DNA of 64,000 nucleotides from Maricaulis sp039978735 (GTDB lineage Bacteria > Pseudomonadota > Alphaproteobacteria > Caulobacterales > Maricaulaceae), in contig NZ_JBDWAS010000005.1 of the NCBI RefSeq assembly GCF_039978735.1, positions 82,684 to 146,683 on the forward strand, given 5' to 3'. The notes beneath the pieces were generated by a model that was not told the DNA's origin, searched no databases, and saw only the letters and a list, made by a program, of their open reading frames with translations. Positions 1-10,145 of the stretch are shown here, one piece after another (the first letter of the stretch is position 1; every line of letters begins with the position of its first letter). The position numbers and the translations under genes were made by a program.

Positions 1-2466
1 CGCAAGATCGGGTGCGCGATCGGGGGCTTGTTCGCCGGGCGCCCACCAGTATCCTTGGCCATAGTCGCGCCGGTATCGCCGCTCCAGCCGGCGGAAACGC
101 TCGCCGGCCTGCGGATCGATTTCCTCCTGCAGGCTGTCCAGCAACATGCGCTCATAGGCAAGACGCAGATACCAGATCGAGCCGCCCGGCGTATTGCCGC
201 GCAGGAAGCGGGTCGCTTCCGCTCCGATATCGGTATCCTCGCCCTGCAGCGCTTGGGCGACGTTGCCGATCGTCAGGTTGCGAACCTCGTCCGCCGTCTG
301 CACCAGCGGGCCGGCCGCCGTCATCGCCAGGCCACCGCCGAACCGGTTCACGTCCGAAAACAGGAAATCGCCGAAAATACCCATGCCGCCACCCTGCAGA
401 CCGGCCGACATCCAGAATTCCGGCGTGTTCATCGGCCGGGGATCCCGCCCCTTGACGATCTCCTTCACCTGCAGCGACAGCGCGCCCAGGACGGTCGTGT
501 AGATCAGCATCTTTGCGGCCAGCCGCGCCCCCATCAGTACGCCCGCCTGTGCCGCCACCTGCCAGGTGCGGCCGGAATAGAGCATCAGCACCGAGACCGG
601 GAAGGATTTGTACATCGCAAAGGACCGCCGGAAGATATTCACCAACGGGCTGGATGTGCTCGACGCTGCGCCCAAGAAGGCGCGCGCGCGAAGTGAGGCG
701 GTCGGCACGGCGTATTCCGTCTCGATCTGCACCATTTCCAGCAGGCGGGTTGCCAGCCGGTCGGCATCGGCCGGATCCAGCCGGTCCGACCGCCCTACAT
801 CTTCCGGCCGCAGGAAGCGCGCACCGGACTGCGGCTCATAGAGATCCACCGACCGGATCACATCCCAGTCTGCCGGCGAGATCCCGTGCCGCTGGAAACT
901 CTCCCGCAATGCCTTCGGCAGATCGTCAAAGCCGCGCTCGGCCTGGTCGCCCAGCCAGCCCATCATTTCCATGCCGAAGGCCCAGCGCCGGCCTTCCGTC
1001 ATCGGTGACAGGCCGGACCAGCGCAGCACGATATCGGGCAGCCGCCGCGTCACTTCATGGCTGGAAAACTCGTTGATGAAGCGGCCCTGTCCGCCCATCA
1101 CCTGGGCGGCACCGTCCGCGATCAGCCCGGCGCGGACGGCCATCCGCCGGTCGGTATCGCTGGCCGGGTTGAACATGCGCAACAGCTGGCCGGTCAGCTT
1201 GTGTTCGTTCATTCCCTGCATACCGCGCGCGAGGCGGTGAAATCCGTCATCGGTCAGCGCGGAAATCGCGGCGGAACCCAGCTGGGTCGAGATCTTGAAG
1301 TTGACGGCATCGCCCACGACACGGCCGAGCATGGTGTTTGACGACGCATAGGCCGCGCCCGTGTGCAGATCCCACATGTCGCGCATGACGGCGGCCTGAT
1401 GCTTTACGGCATCCACCGGCGAGCGCCCGGCAAAGCCGCCATGGTCCGCACGGCCTTCCTCGGCTTCCTTCAGGGCCACCTGTTCGGCAAAACGCAGGGT
1501 GGCGTTCGGGTTCGGGCCCAGGATCTCCATCGAGGCGGTATCCCGCGCCAGCGTGTCGATATGGTTCATCATGGCGGAAAACGGATCCGCCTCGCCGAAA
1601 CGCGTCTGGTATTCCATCCAGCTGTCGGCATCCCGGAACACCAGAAAACGATGCTCGCCGCGCCGCCTGGCCAGCGATCGGGCGCCGCCGCCGGAAGACG
1701 GTTCACGGCGCGACCAGCCATGCGTCGTGATCGCCCGGTATGTGTCCTCGAGGAGCTCATCAATCCGCCCGGGCGCCAGCGGCTCGCCGGTCGCGTGATC
1801 GATCATCCGGGCCTCATCCAGCCGTGGCCGGATATAGGCCCGCCAAGCCTCAAAGCCTTCGCGGGCGATGCGCACGCTGTCATGCACCTGCGGCAGGCCC
1901 CACCCGTCCAGACGGGCAATCGCGCCGCCCGCGGCGTTGTAGCGCTGGCGCAGGAAGTCGGCCGCTCTCAGCCAGCCCTGCGCGAGATCCCGGGCGGCTG
2001 CATCGCCGCTATCCTCGCCCAGGGCTTCACGGACCAGATTTTCCAGCCGGGCCCGGTTGCGGGTGTTCGACAGGGCGTCGCGCTCGAACTCGAACACCGC
2101 ATCTGTCATCAGGCCGTGCGCGCGGCCGCGCAACGCGTTGTAGCGGCTGCGCACGCTGGAATGCGGAGAGGATCCGAAATGCTCGATCAGCTCGGGCAGG
2201 GCGTCGCCGGGCGCGCGCCGCCCCTGGGTATCCTGCCGGGCAAGAACCTGTTCGCGGATCCGGCGCGAGGCTGCCACCTGCAGGCGGGTTCGCCGGGCTG
2301 CTTCGGCCGCTTCGGCCTCAAGCCGCGCCATGGCGCGGCTATCGGCTTCGAATTCCGACGCCCCGGCGGCGCGCTCCTGTTCCAGCACGCCCAGCATTTC
2401 GTCCGCCTGGCGGCGGTCCAGCTCGCCCTCACGCACTGCCCGCTCGATACAATTCCGCAGGCTCAT
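1..2466 (-). CDS. Large internal virion (core) protein, 3' end outside the window
   Basis: The frame is open from ATG 2466 to the left edge (822 codons, no stop), so the protein is truncated only by the window. The start overlaps the stop of the previous gene (ATGA). The N-terminal 100 residues are charged and helical (MSLRNCIERAVREGELD). Around residues 270-320 there is a stretch with FLVFRDADSWMEYQ and ILGPNPNATLRF, a pattern I associate with large podophage internal proteins. Around 615-670 lies a long hydrophobic, Ala-rich segment (SFPVSVLMLY, AAKMLIYTTVLGA) that could insert in a membrane during DNA ejection. Position after two other core proteins fits the last ejection protein (T7 gp16 position), but no catalytic domain was recognised in the visible part. 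Confidence 0.75.
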   Translation of the reverse strand, partial: MSLRNCIERAVREGELDRRQADEMLGVLEQERAAGASEFEADSRAMARLEAEAAEAARRTRLQVAASRRIREQVLARQDTQGRRAPGDALPELIEHFGSSPHSSVRSRYNALRGRAHGLMTDAVFEFERDALSNTRNRARLENLVREALGEDSGDAAARDLAQGWLRAADFLRQRYNAAGGAIARLDGWGLPQVHDSVRIAREGFEAWRAYIRPRLDEARMIDHATGEPLAPGRIDELLEDTYRAITTHGWSRREPSSGGGARSLARRRGEHRFLVFRDADSWMEYQTRFGEADPFSAMMNHIDTLARDTASMEILGPNPNATLRFAEQVALKEAEEGRADHGGFAGRSPVDAVKHQAAVMRDMWDLHTGAAYASSNTMLGRVVGDAVNFKISTQLGSAAISALTDDGFHRLARGMQGMNEHKLTGQLLRMFNPASDTDRRMAVRAGLIADGAAQVMGGQGRFINEFSSHEVTRRLPDIVLRWSGLSPMTEGRRWAFGMEMMGWLGDQAERGFDDLPKALRESFQRHGISPADWDVIRSVDLYEPQSGARFLRPEDVGRSDRLDPADADRLATRLLEMVQIETEYAVPTASLRARAFLGAASSTSSPLVNIFRRSFAMYKSFPVSVLMLYSGRTWQVAAQAGVLMGARLAAKMLIYTTVLGALSLQVKEIVKGRDPRPMNTPEFWMSAGLQGGGMGIFGDFLFSDVNRFGGGLAMTAAGPLVQTADEVRNLTIGNVAQALQGEDTDIGAEATRFLRGNTPGGSIWYLRLAYERMLLDSLQEEIDPQAGERFRRLERRYRRDYGQGYWWAPGEQAPDRAPDLA

Positions 2467-4145
2467 GACCCACCTCCACCCAGTGAACATGTGCGCAGCG
2501 CCGACAGCAGCGATTGTTGGCGATCCAGGTCCGCCTCGATCTCCGCGCGACTGGTCATTTCCGGCTGGTCGTCAATGATCCGGCCGGTCGGGATCATGTC
2601 CTCGTCCGCCGCGGCGGCATAGGCGCGCTGTTCAGCTTCCAGCTGCGCCAGCTGGTCGCGCGGCCCGGCGCCGCTCACATCGTCGAACAGGTCCCCATCG
2701 GCCGCGGCGCGCGCGGGCGGCGTCTCGATGGTGCGATAGGGATTGTCGGGAGACATGTCGCCGCGCCGCGAGGCCTCGGCTGCCCAGTCGAACATATCGC
2801 GGTGAAGCGCTTGCGCCTCTGGTTCAGAGACCTTTCGTGCAACCCGTCTCAACTCTTGGTTCAGATCACGTAGCCGGACCCGAGCGGCGGCAAGCCTGTC
2901 TTGTAAATCGGCTGCGTCTTGTTGGCGGCGGACTGCAGCTTGCGAGACCTCTTCAGAAAACCCCTCGGCAATGCCTTCGCGCTCGGCAGTCAGCGCATGG
3001 CGGCGCTTTCCGGAAATGGCCCCGCCAAGCTCGGTATCAATATCGCGAAGCCGGGCCCCTGAATACGGGTCCAGCCGTTCGATGACTGCGCGCTCTAGCG
3101 CTGCCGGGTCCGCGTCGCGCGCCAGCCGTCGCTGGATTTGTTCTATCACGAACTCCTCTCGACTGATCTGGTCGACGATAGTGGACGAATACGCACTGTC
3201 GAACTCGCGACCGGCTGGCAACGACACTGGCGCAGGAGAACCGTCCGCGCCGGACGAAAGAAGGCGCGATCGCCGAGAAGAAACCTCTTCTCTCGGAACG
3301 GCGATGTCCAGCGCCCGCTCAAGCGCCGCGTTTTCGACGCCAGGCGCAAGCGGATTGCTGGCCTCGATCTCCGCCTCACGCTCCAGCAGATCGGCCAGCC
3401 CTCGCGCTTCGGCGCTCTCCGGCGCCAGCTCGCGCAGGGCTTCGGCCTGCCGGTTCAGTGGCAGACGGTTCCAGCCGATTTCCAGAGCCCGGCCGCCGCC
3501 GCCGGCGACTGCCCCGAACACGGCACCGACGCCGACGCGAAAGGCCATTTCGTCGCCTGTCAGCTCGGCCAGACCCATCTCCTGGCGCCAGCGTTGCGCG
3601 GCCGGCAGGGACGCACCCTCGACCAGCGCGTTAACGCCGGCCTCGCGCGCCGCCACGGTCACGATGTTCTTGCCGCCGCCGATCGGCAGCGTCGCGAGGT
3701 TCAGCGGATCCTCGAAACTGCCCAGCACCCCGCCCACCAGCGCCGGCACGAATTCCAGGCCTTCGGCGTCCGCGGCGATCTCCTGTATCCGGGCCCGGCG
3801 CTCGGCTTCCCAGTCCTCGCGGGAGCGGATTGCAGTGGCGTATTCCGGGTTTCCGGTGCGCAGCTCGGCAATACGGGCCTCGAACCGCTCGATCCGGCTG
3901 CCCTCCAGCCGCCGTTCGCGCGGGTCGTGGATCAGCAGCGGGTGGTCCAGCCGCACGCCCGTGGCCTCGCGCACCTCATCGATGCGGCGCGAGTACAGAT
4001 CCAGATCGGACCGGCGTTCCTGGTTGACATTCTCCACCCAGCGCTGGGCCTCCCAGGCGGCGCCGATTTGCTCGGTCCAGCCGCGGGGCGCGCGTCCCAT
4101 GGGCTGAAGGCCGGACCGGTCGGGGCTTTCATAAATCGGGATCAT
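2463..4145 (-). CDS. Internal virion protein (560 aa)
   Basis: This 560-residue protein begins MIPIYESPDRSGLQPM and is rich in Ala, Glu and Arg, with long predicted helical stretches (roughly 330-480). A Gly/Ala-rich hydrophobic segment (VGAVFGAVAGGGGRAL) lies near residues 205-222, and another (FVPALVGGVLG) near 130. It starts at a TGATG overlap with the upstream gene and ends at an ATGA overlap with the downstream one, so three core genes are translationally coupled. No enzymatic motif is visible. Gene position and composition support an ejected core protein; the exact homologue is not established. Confidence 0.65.
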   Translation of the reverse strand: MIPIYESPDRSGLQPMGRAPRGWTEQIGAAWEAQRWVENVNQERRSDLDLYSRRIDEVREATGVRLDHPLLIHDPRERRLEGSRIERFEARIAELRTGNPEYATAIRSREDWEAERRARIQEIAADAEGLEFVPALVGGVLGSFEDPLNLATLPIGGGKNIVTVAAREAGVNALVEGASLPAAQRWRQEMGLAELTGDEMAFRVGVGAVFGAVAGGGGRALEIGWNRLPLNRQAEALRELAPESAEARGLADLLEREAEIEASNPLAPGVENAALERALDIAVPREEVSSRRSRLLSSGADGSPAPVSLPAGREFDSAYSSTIVDQISREEFVIEQIQRRLARDADPAALERAVIERLDPYSGARLRDIDTELGGAISGKRRHALTAEREGIAEGFSEEVSQAAVRRQQDAADLQDRLAAARVRLRDLNQELRRVARKVSEPEAQALHRDMFDWAAEASRRGDMSPDNPYRTIETPPARAAADGDLFDDVSGAGPRDQLAQLEAEQRAYAAAADEDMIPTGRIIDDQPEMTSRAEIEADLDRQQSLLSALRTCSLGGGGS

Positions 4146-6481
4146 CAGCGCACCCAGTCCGGGTGTTGCGTGGAGATCCGGCCGCGCAGGGCGGCCAGGT
4201 CCAGCTCATAGGGCGCACCGGCCTCGTCCAGGGCTACGGTCGGGTTGACGGCGTTGCGCCGGCCAAAGCCGATGAAGTACCGGCCTTCGCCGGCGGGCAG
4301 GAAATAGGCCCCGCGCAGAGCCTGTGCGGTCAGAGGCTCGCCGACTCCATCACGCGGCCGTGCAGGCAGGGCGGCCAGGTCATCATCGCCCAGCCCGCCC
4401 AGCACATCGCCCAGCCGGTCGGCGCGAAGCCAGTTTGGCGCGATCAGTGGATAATCGCGGCCAAACAAGCCCCGCCCGTCCATTTCGCCCATCCCGCCGA
4501 ACTGCACCTGGCGGCGTCCGTCCGACAGGAAGACGGCGCCCAGGGCTTCATTCAGCGCCCGTTCGTACAGGTCGCGGTTGAAATCGTCCCGGGTCAGCCC
4601 CTGCCGTGTGGCGCGTGCGTCATAGATATTCCCCGCCGCCAGCGTCACGGCCGCCGCCGTCTCGGGCAGGCTCTCGCCCATATCGCCGAAAAAGGCCAGC
4701 TGGATCTCGGCAAGGGTATTTCCGCCCGCCGCGGCGTCATTCGTCCGGGGCAACCGGCTTTCCCATCCGTCCACCTCACGCAGCTGCAGGCCGCGCGCCA
4801 TGTCCTCGGCTGCAGCTGTCGCACCGGCCGTCAGCAATCCGCCCAGATGCGCCAGGGACGGCTCGTCCGGCGCGATCTCGCCCAGCGCCTGCGGCGCATC
4901 CGGGCCCAGCGCATCGACAATGGAGCGCGCCATGGCAAAGCGCTCCACGTCACCCGCGCCCACGGCTTCGGTCAGCTGCCGGCGTTCTGCGCCCGTGAAG
5001 TACCGCGGCGAGGCGAGGCCGTAGTTTGCGGCCACCACGCGCGCGGTTGCCGCGCGTTCGGCCAGGCTTTGCGTCAGGATCTCCATGCTCGGCATACCGG
5101 CTTCGTCCAGCATGTTCAGCGGCGGCACCTCGGCCACGCCGGCCCGCACGGCCGTCGACAGAGGATCGTTCGCCAGGCCGGATTGCAGCTGCGTGCGCAC
5201 CCGGCCCAGCGTGGCCAGCTGGCGCGCCTGATAGGGTGTGGCGCTGCCGGCGTCCTGCAGACGCGCGCGTTGTTCGTTCTCCAGCGCTTCCAGCTCGGCG
5301 AGCGGCCGCGTCCAGGCCCAGTCGGCCAGCTGCGCCAGGCCGGACCCCTCGCGTGCTTCGGCGGCCAGATCTGCCGCACCGATCGCTTCGGCCTCGCGGG
5401 CGATGCGCTCGAACACGTCAGCACCCAGCGGCAGACCCTCGCCGGTGACTTCCACAGCATCGCGCAGGGCACGATCCAGCACGCGTTCACGCGCCGCAAT
5501 CTGCCGGTCAAGCTCGGCCTGGCCGCGCGCGATCGTGCGCGACATGGCGGCGTCGATCGCGTTGATGTCCTGTCGCGACAAATCGGCGTAAGGCCCGTCT
5601 GTCGCTTCGGCATCGGCCAGAAAGGCGTCGCGGAACTCGCTTTGCGCCGCCACACCGTCGGTGCGGGAAAACGCGCCCAGCACCCGGCCCGATGCGAGGA
5701 TCCGCCGCGCGCTGCCCATCTGCCGGGCGATCTCCTCCGGCGACAGGGCACCGGCGCGCTCGGCGTCCGGCTCAAATTCCCGCTCGCCCAGGGAAAAGGC
5801 TTCGCGCGGCCCATAGGCCAGCAGGGCCTCCTCCATGGCGGCCAGCTCGCCGGACAGGGCCGCATCGGCCGTCTCGTCGAGCCCGGCCTGGCGGGCCATG
5901 CGGTCCAGATCGTTCAGGCGCTGCGTGTTGGCCGTCTCGATGTCAGCCCGCGCGCTGGCTTCGGCGGCCGCCACCGTGGCGCGCGCCGTCTGGCGCTCAT
6001 AGACCAGCCGGTTGCGGTCGAACATTTCGCCGAACCGGGCCCGCAGTACGGGCGAACCCTGCAGCGGCGCTGACAGGTCAAGCTGGCTTCGCAGGTTATC
6101 GAGCCCGCGGCCCAGCGCGTCGGGGTCGTGACCGTGCTCGGCATAGACGCCTTCCATCTCGCGCCGCGCATGTGTTTCCAGCTGCGACAGCGCGATATGA
6201 TTACCGGTCTGGTTGAACGCGCGGGCATAGGCCGTGTTGCGCTCGATCTGGCGAAACTCCGGATCCATGCCGGCGACGGCGCCGGCCTCCTGGCCCTCAC
6301 GCGTCGCGCGTTCGTCGGCCACCCGGCCGATTGTTGCGGACAGCGATCGCAGGCGATAGCCGATCCGCTCCATGTCGCCGGCCGTGTTCCCGACCGGCGT
6401 GCCGATCGCGGGTGACATGTCCACGGATACCGGCTCGAAACGCGCCAGCGGCACACCGCCGGGTCTGCGGTTTGCAGTCAT
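4145..6481 (-). CDS. Internal virion protein (778 aa, T7 gp15-like position)
   Basis: This 778-residue, almost entirely helical, Ala/Arg/Glu-rich protein lies between the gp14-like protein and the 560-aa core protein. Its N-terminus (MTANRRPGGVPLARFEPVSV) is followed by a long heptad-like region (about 150-360). A C-terminal part has more mixed composition (GRYFIGFGRRNAVNP). Length, composition and position match the middle internal-core protein of podoviruses. No enzyme signature was recognised. It follows the 171-aa gene after 3 bases and overlaps the next gene by TGATG, so it belongs to the same late transcript. Confidence 0.65.
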   Translation of the reverse strand: MTANRRPGGVPLARFEPVSVDMSPAIGTPVGNTAGDMERIGYRLRSLSATIGRVADERATREGQEAGAVAGMDPEFRQIERNTAYARAFNQTGNHIALSQLETHARREMEGVYAEHGHDPDALGRGLDNLRSQLDLSAPLQGSPVLRARFGEMFDRNRLVYERQTARATVAAAEASARADIETANTQRLNDLDRMARQAGLDETADAALSGELAAMEEALLAYGPREAFSLGEREFEPDAERAGALSPEEIARQMGSARRILASGRVLGAFSRTDGVAAQSEFRDAFLADAEATDGPYADLSRQDINAIDAAMSRTIARGQAELDRQIAARERVLDRALRDAVEVTGEGLPLGADVFERIAREAEAIGAADLAAEAREGSGLAQLADWAWTRPLAELEALENEQRARLQDAGSATPYQARQLATLGRVRTQLQSGLANDPLSTAVRAGVAEVPPLNMLDEAGMPSMEILTQSLAERAATARVVAANYGLASPRYFTGAERRQLTEAVGAGDVERFAMARSIVDALGPDAPQALGEIAPDEPSLAHLGGLLTAGATAAAEDMARGLQLREVDGWESRLPRTNDAAAGGNTLAEIQLAFFGDMGESLPETAAAVTLAAGNIYDARATRQGLTRDDFNRDLYERALNEALGAVFLSDGRRQVQFGGMGEMDGRGLFGRDYPLIAPNWLRADRLGDVLGGLGDDDLAALPARPRDGVGEPLTAQALRGAYFLPAGEGRYFIGFGRRNAVNPTVALDEAGAPYELDLAALRGRISTQHPDWVR

Positions 6482-6484
6482 CGA

Positions 6485-7000
6485 TCAGCCTTTCATTCCG
6501 CTTTCCGCGGCCGACAGAACACCATCGATCAGGCCCGCGCCGAACGTCTCCGCCGCGCGCCGCGCCAGGGCGGCCGACGCATAGCGGCGCTGCGCGGCAC
6601 GGCGGGCGCCGGAATTGCGGGTTTTCGTCAGCGCGTCCTGCGCCATCCGGCGGTTCTCGCGGTCCATCTGGTCGACCGTCGCGGATCCCAGATCCACACC
6701 GGATGCGGCGAAGGCGGCGCGCAGCCGGCCGGACACTTCCATCTGGCGCTGCAGGATCGCATTCGAGCGCTGCAGCGCGGCCGTCTCTTCCGCTTCGGCC
6801 ATGATGAGCTGGTCGCCAGCCTGCCGCTCCAGATCTCCGGCCCGCACACCAGCCCCGGCGATCGAGAAGATTGCCGAGGACGTGGAGGCAAAGCGCTGCA
6901 TCTCGTACAGCCTGGACGTGGAGGCAGACGGCATTTCCTCTTCGGCAGGGTCCCGCCCGAACTGCGACTGGTATATGTCCTGAAACAGGTTAGCCAACAT
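6485..7000 (-). CDS. Internal virion protein, T7 gp14-like
   Basis: A 171-residue protein with a hydrophobic Ala/Gly segment (AIFSIAGAGVRAG, about residues 43-56), then a long charged helix containing many Gln, Ala and Arg, and an Ala/Gly-rich end (AETFGAGLIDGVLSAAESG). This layout is typical of the small core/ejection protein that follows the tail-tube genes in podoviruses. The start codon at 7000 lies inside the end of the tail-tube-B gene (11-base overlap) with GAGG upstream. Assignment rests on layout and position. Confidence 0.68.
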   Translation of the reverse strand: MLANLFQDIYQSQFGRDPAEEEMPSASTSRLYEMQRFASTSSAIFSIAGAGVRAGDLERQAGDQLIMAEAEETAALQRSNAILQRQMEVSGRLRAAFAASGVDLGSATVDQMDRENRRMAQDALTKTRNSGARRAAQRRYASAALARRAAETFGAGLIDGVLSAAESGMKG

Positions 7001-9491
7001 GGGGAAGCCTCACCTCCGCTTTGATGCTGCGCACGCGCAGCGGGGCCCGGAATGCCTGCCCGATGGAAATCGTGTTGCCGCGCCGAGTGCCCAGAAGTCC
7101 GTCCACCTCGACCTCGCCGGTAAACAGGGTGTTGGTGACGCTCTCGAACGCACCGGTGCCCATGGTGCGCAGATCGGCGCGCCGCGCCGGCCGGCCATTG
7201 GCCGTAACCGTGATGGACCCGGTATCGATCAGTGACAGCCAGACCGAATAGACGGTCGACAACTGCCCCACGATCCAGCCATAGCGCTGGTCGCGTGGCG
7301 GCAGCAGCTCCACGGAAACCTCGAAGGGCAGGCCGGCCTGAACAGTCGAGGCAGCGCCGGCGGGCTCGGGAAAGCTCACCGCGCCGTCCTCGACCGTTGC
7401 GGATCCCCACGGACGGCCATCCAGCCACAACTCGACCGTCTTGCCCTCCAGGTGATCCAGCCCCGCCATCGATGTCGCGGCGGGATCCAGAGCGCGGATC
7501 ACGGCCGCGTCATACAGGCTCGTTTCGTCATAGGCTTCCAGGCGCCGCGTGGTCACGCCGCCGGCCGTGCGTTCGATCACGGCGTAAACCTCGTCTGCAC
7601 CTTCGGTTCCGAAGGACATGAATTTCCCGTCCGTGTCCCAGTTGTGCCAGGCCAGAAACTCCTCATCGGCCATCAGGGCGCACACCCCGGCCGATCCGTC
7701 CGAATTCGCCAGAAACACCAGCTCGGCGCCCCGGGCCGAGGCGCCGCGCCGCACGGTCCAGTCCCCGGGATCCTTCACAAGGTGCGGCGCCAGTCGCGAC
7801 AGGCTGGGCGCAACAAAGCTCTGCAGACCCTCGGCATAGGAGAAGGCCCGCACGGCCCCACCATCGGCCTGCACGAACAGCGTCTGGTCATCGGCCTCCA
7901 GAACATCGAGGCCGATTTTCACGCCGCGGCGGGTGCCCTTGGCAAAGCTGATGGGTTCACCCTTCACGATCACGCGGTCCGTGACCCAGAATTCGGCGTC
8001 GTCTGTGAAGATGCCGAGCGAGCGTCCGGGATAGATATGGCGGATACGCTTGATCTGGTCGTCATCGATCGCCAGCGACAGCGCACCGTCCCCGGTCAGC
8101 TCGATGTCGAAGTTGAAATAATCGCCCAGCACTGAAAACAGAACCGTGGCCGGCCGTGACCGCATCCCGCCCATAAGCAACCGGCTTTGATAAAAGGTCC
8201 CGCAGGAGGGATATCCGCGCGCCGCGGAAAAGATGTCCTCGCCGCCCTTCTCGCCTTCCTGCACGCGCGATACCTGCAGGATCTCGTCACCGTCGCCCGG
8301 GCCCAGGAATTGATATCCCAGTACGGGGTGCTCCTGTTGCGCCAGATCGCCGACGAACTCGACCGTGAACGTGTTGTTGTCGGTCTTCGTGACCGTCACA
8401 TTGCCCGCGCCGATATCCTCGATCGCTGCAAGGGCCGTCGCGATATTGTTGGCCGTGTCGGCATCATTGCCGGCATAGGTGATGCCGGGCGACACCTTGC
8501 CGGCATAGGACAGCGTGAACCGGTCCGACCCGTCCGTCATGTTCAGGGTCAGAACCTCCTGTTTTTCGTTCTTGCCGTTCGTGTAGGACGTGCCGTCGAA
8601 CTGTTCGCGCGGGACGTTCTCGAACGCCTGTTCGCGCGCATCCCAGTTTCCCGCGTCGGAATAGCGAAAAACCCGCCAGGGCGCATAGTCGGAATGGAAC
8701 TGCAACAGCGTGTCCAGAGACTGGGCCCGGTTGACGATCGCAATGTCCGCGTGACGGTGCGGCGCGGGGATCGAGGCACGGCGTTCGCGCGCGTCATACA
8801 CCTCGATATTCCGGTCCGTGTGAACCATCAGATACGTCGCCGTGGTGTCGTAGGCGAAACCGAACGCCTTCACGTTCGACAGCTCGTCCGTCTCGCGCCA
8901 GAAACGCAGCTCGGCCGCGGCGAATTCGCGGCCCTCGATCGCGACCGTTCCGAACACGCGCCAATAGCGCGCCGTGATCGACTGGCGCGGGCCCAGACCG
9001 GCCCGGCGCGATTGTTTGCCATCCGCGTCGAACGTATTGCCGAAGGCCGTCCATGTGCTGGCGTCGTGCGAATATTCCACCCGCCAGGCATCGGCCGCAG
9101 CCGCGCCTTCCACCTCGAAATCGATCGCATCCACCAGATGCACCTCGACCGGCGCCCCGAAATCCACGCGCACGATATAGCCGCCGCCGTTGGGCACAAC
9201 GGGATCCGTGACGATAATGATGGGTTCGCCGTTCGGATCTTCGATGATCTCGACAGACCCGGAGGGCGTCGTGACGGATCCCGGCGGGATATCGATCGCC
9301 TCCAGCTGGCCGCGCACATAGTCGACATGCACAAGCCCGCCGCGATCGCGGAAACCGCCGGTCGGCAGGCACAGCACATTGCGCGCCGACTTCAGCCCCT
9401 TGTCGTAAAAGCTCAGATCCTCACGGGCCGCCAGACCGGCATCCAGCTCGCCGGCCGACAGGTTCGGCCACGATTTGCCGAATGACACCAT
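6990..9491 (-). CDS. Tail tubular protein B (T7 gp12-like nozzle)
   Basis: An 833-residue protein whose N-terminus (FGKSWPNLSAGELDAGLAAR, then DLSFYDKGLKSARNVLCLPTGG and FRDRGGLVHV) matches the family pattern in which the chain opens with a tail/Gly-Glu-Leu motif, a ring of Arg-Asp and a proline-glycine 'rRpG' site. In the middle, FYQSRLLMGGMRSRPATVLFS followed by GDYFNF is the most diagnostic stretch of podovirus tail nozzle proteins. The remainder is beta-rich. It directly follows the tail-tube-A gene (3-base gap), as expected for the two proteins that form the short tail. Confidence 0.88.
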   Translation of the reverse strand: MVSFGKSWPNLSAGELDAGLAAREDLSFYDKGLKSARNVLCLPTGGFRDRGGLVHVDYVRGQLEAIDIPPGSVTTPSGSVEIIEDPNGEPIIIVTDPVVPNGGGYIVRVDFGAPVEVHLVDAIDFEVEGAAAADAWRVEYSHDASTWTAFGNTFDADGKQSRRAGLGPRQSITARYWRVFGTVAIEGREFAAAELRFWRETDELSNVKAFGFAYDTTATYLMVHTDRNIEVYDARERRASIPAPHRHADIAIVNRAQSLDTLLQFHSDYAPWRVFRYSDAGNWDAREQAFENVPREQFDGTSYTNGKNEKQEVLTLNMTDGSDRFTLSYAGKVSPGITYAGNDADTANNIATALAAIEDIGAGNVTVTKTDNNTFTVEFVGDLAQQEHPVLGYQFLGPGDGDEILQVSRVQEGEKGGEDIFSAARGYPSCGTFYQSRLLMGGMRSRPATVLFSVLGDYFNFDIELTGDGALSLAIDDDQIKRIRHIYPGRSLGIFTDDAEFWVTDRVIVKGEPISFAKGTRRGVKIGLDVLEADDQTLFVQADGGAVRAFSYAEGLQSFVAPSLSRLAPHLVKDPGDWTVRRGASARGAELVFLANSDGSAGVCALMADEEFLAWHNWDTDGKFMSFGTEGADEVYAVIERTAGGVTTRRLEAYDETSLYDAAVIRALDPAATSMAGLDHLEGKTVELWLDGRPWGSATVEDGAVSFPEPAGAASTVQAGLPFEVSVELLPPRDQRYGWIVGQLSTVYSVWLSLIDTGSITVTANGRPARRADLRTMGTGAFESVTNTLFTGEVEVDGLLGTRRGNTISIGQAFRAPLRVRSIKAEVRLPHVG

Positions 9492-9494
9492 GGA

Positions 9495-10130
9495 TCAGTC
9501 CCCGCCCAGTCGCGCGCGAACCAGCGGGCCTCCATCCGGCAGGGCCTGCACCGGGGGAAGGGTCATCGCCTCGCGCTGGACGGCCAGCGCCAGCTTGCCG
9601 CCGAACGCGTTGGCGTCGAGCGAGCCATAGGCCTCGATCTTCAGCGTCTGATACCGCGAGCGATCCTGGTTGATGTCCAGGGCCAGCACGGCGGCCAGAT
9701 CCGTCATCACAAAGTCCCGGAAGATCGGCGACCATTTCCCCGGCGAGGTCGGGCGCCGCTGATAGAGCGCGAAGGCGATCGGCTCGTCGCACCACAGCTC
9801 ATCCTCGAAGATCTCGAAATTCTGCGTGCCCGCGGTCTTGTCCTGGTCGAAAAAGATCGCATAGGGCTCGCCCAGCCGGTCGCCGGGCAGCGTATAGCGG
9901 TACGCCCAGCGCGAAGGCGGCGGACTGGCCAGCTGCGACAGCTTGCGCGTCACCGTGTTGAAGCGCCATGTCGTCAGCGTCAGGGCCGCATCGGTCAGCG
10001 GCCAGTAGGCAGCGGCGACCTTCTCCTGAAGATCGCCGCCGTCGAACTTTTCGATGCCGCCCGCCACGCCGGCGCGCCATAGCGCTTGCGAGGCCAGCTG
10101 GATATCTGTCAGAACCGTGGCGGCATCCAT
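9495..10130 (-). CDS. Tail tubular protein A (T7 gp11-like adaptor)
   Basis: A 211-residue protein of the size of the podovirus adaptor that joins the portal to the tail nozzle. It has the expected pattern: an N-terminal helix (LTDIQLASQALWRAGV), a WRFNTVTRKLSQLA segment, a Tyr/Pro-rich part (WAYRYTLPGD) and ALYQRRPTSPGKWSPIFRDF before a helical end. I chose ATG 10130 because GGAG sits 8 bases upstream; an in-frame GTG at 10139 would lie on that Shine-Dalgarno sequence. The next gene is tail tube B. Confidence 0.82.
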   Translation of the reverse strand: MDAATVLTDIQLASQALWRAGVAGGIEKFDGGDLQEKVAAAYWPLTDAALTLTTWRFNTVTRKLSQLASPPPSRWAYRYTLPGDRLGEPYAIFFDQDKTAGTQNFEIFEDELWCDEPIAFALYQRRPTSPGKWSPIFRDFVMTDLAAVLALDINQDRSRYQTLKIEAYGSLDANAFGGKLALAVQREAMTLPPVQALPDGGPLVRARLGGD

Positions 10131-10145
10131 CGCGCCCACTCCGGA

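Noticed and set aside
4163..6073. Long open frame on the plus strand opposite the 778-aa internal virion protein
   Set aside because: GC-rich codon bias of the minus-strand gene leaves the opposite frame open; the translation is Gly/Arg/Gln/His-rich without motifs and no ribosome site is present. Similar plus-strand frames elsewhere in the late operon were dropped for the same reason.
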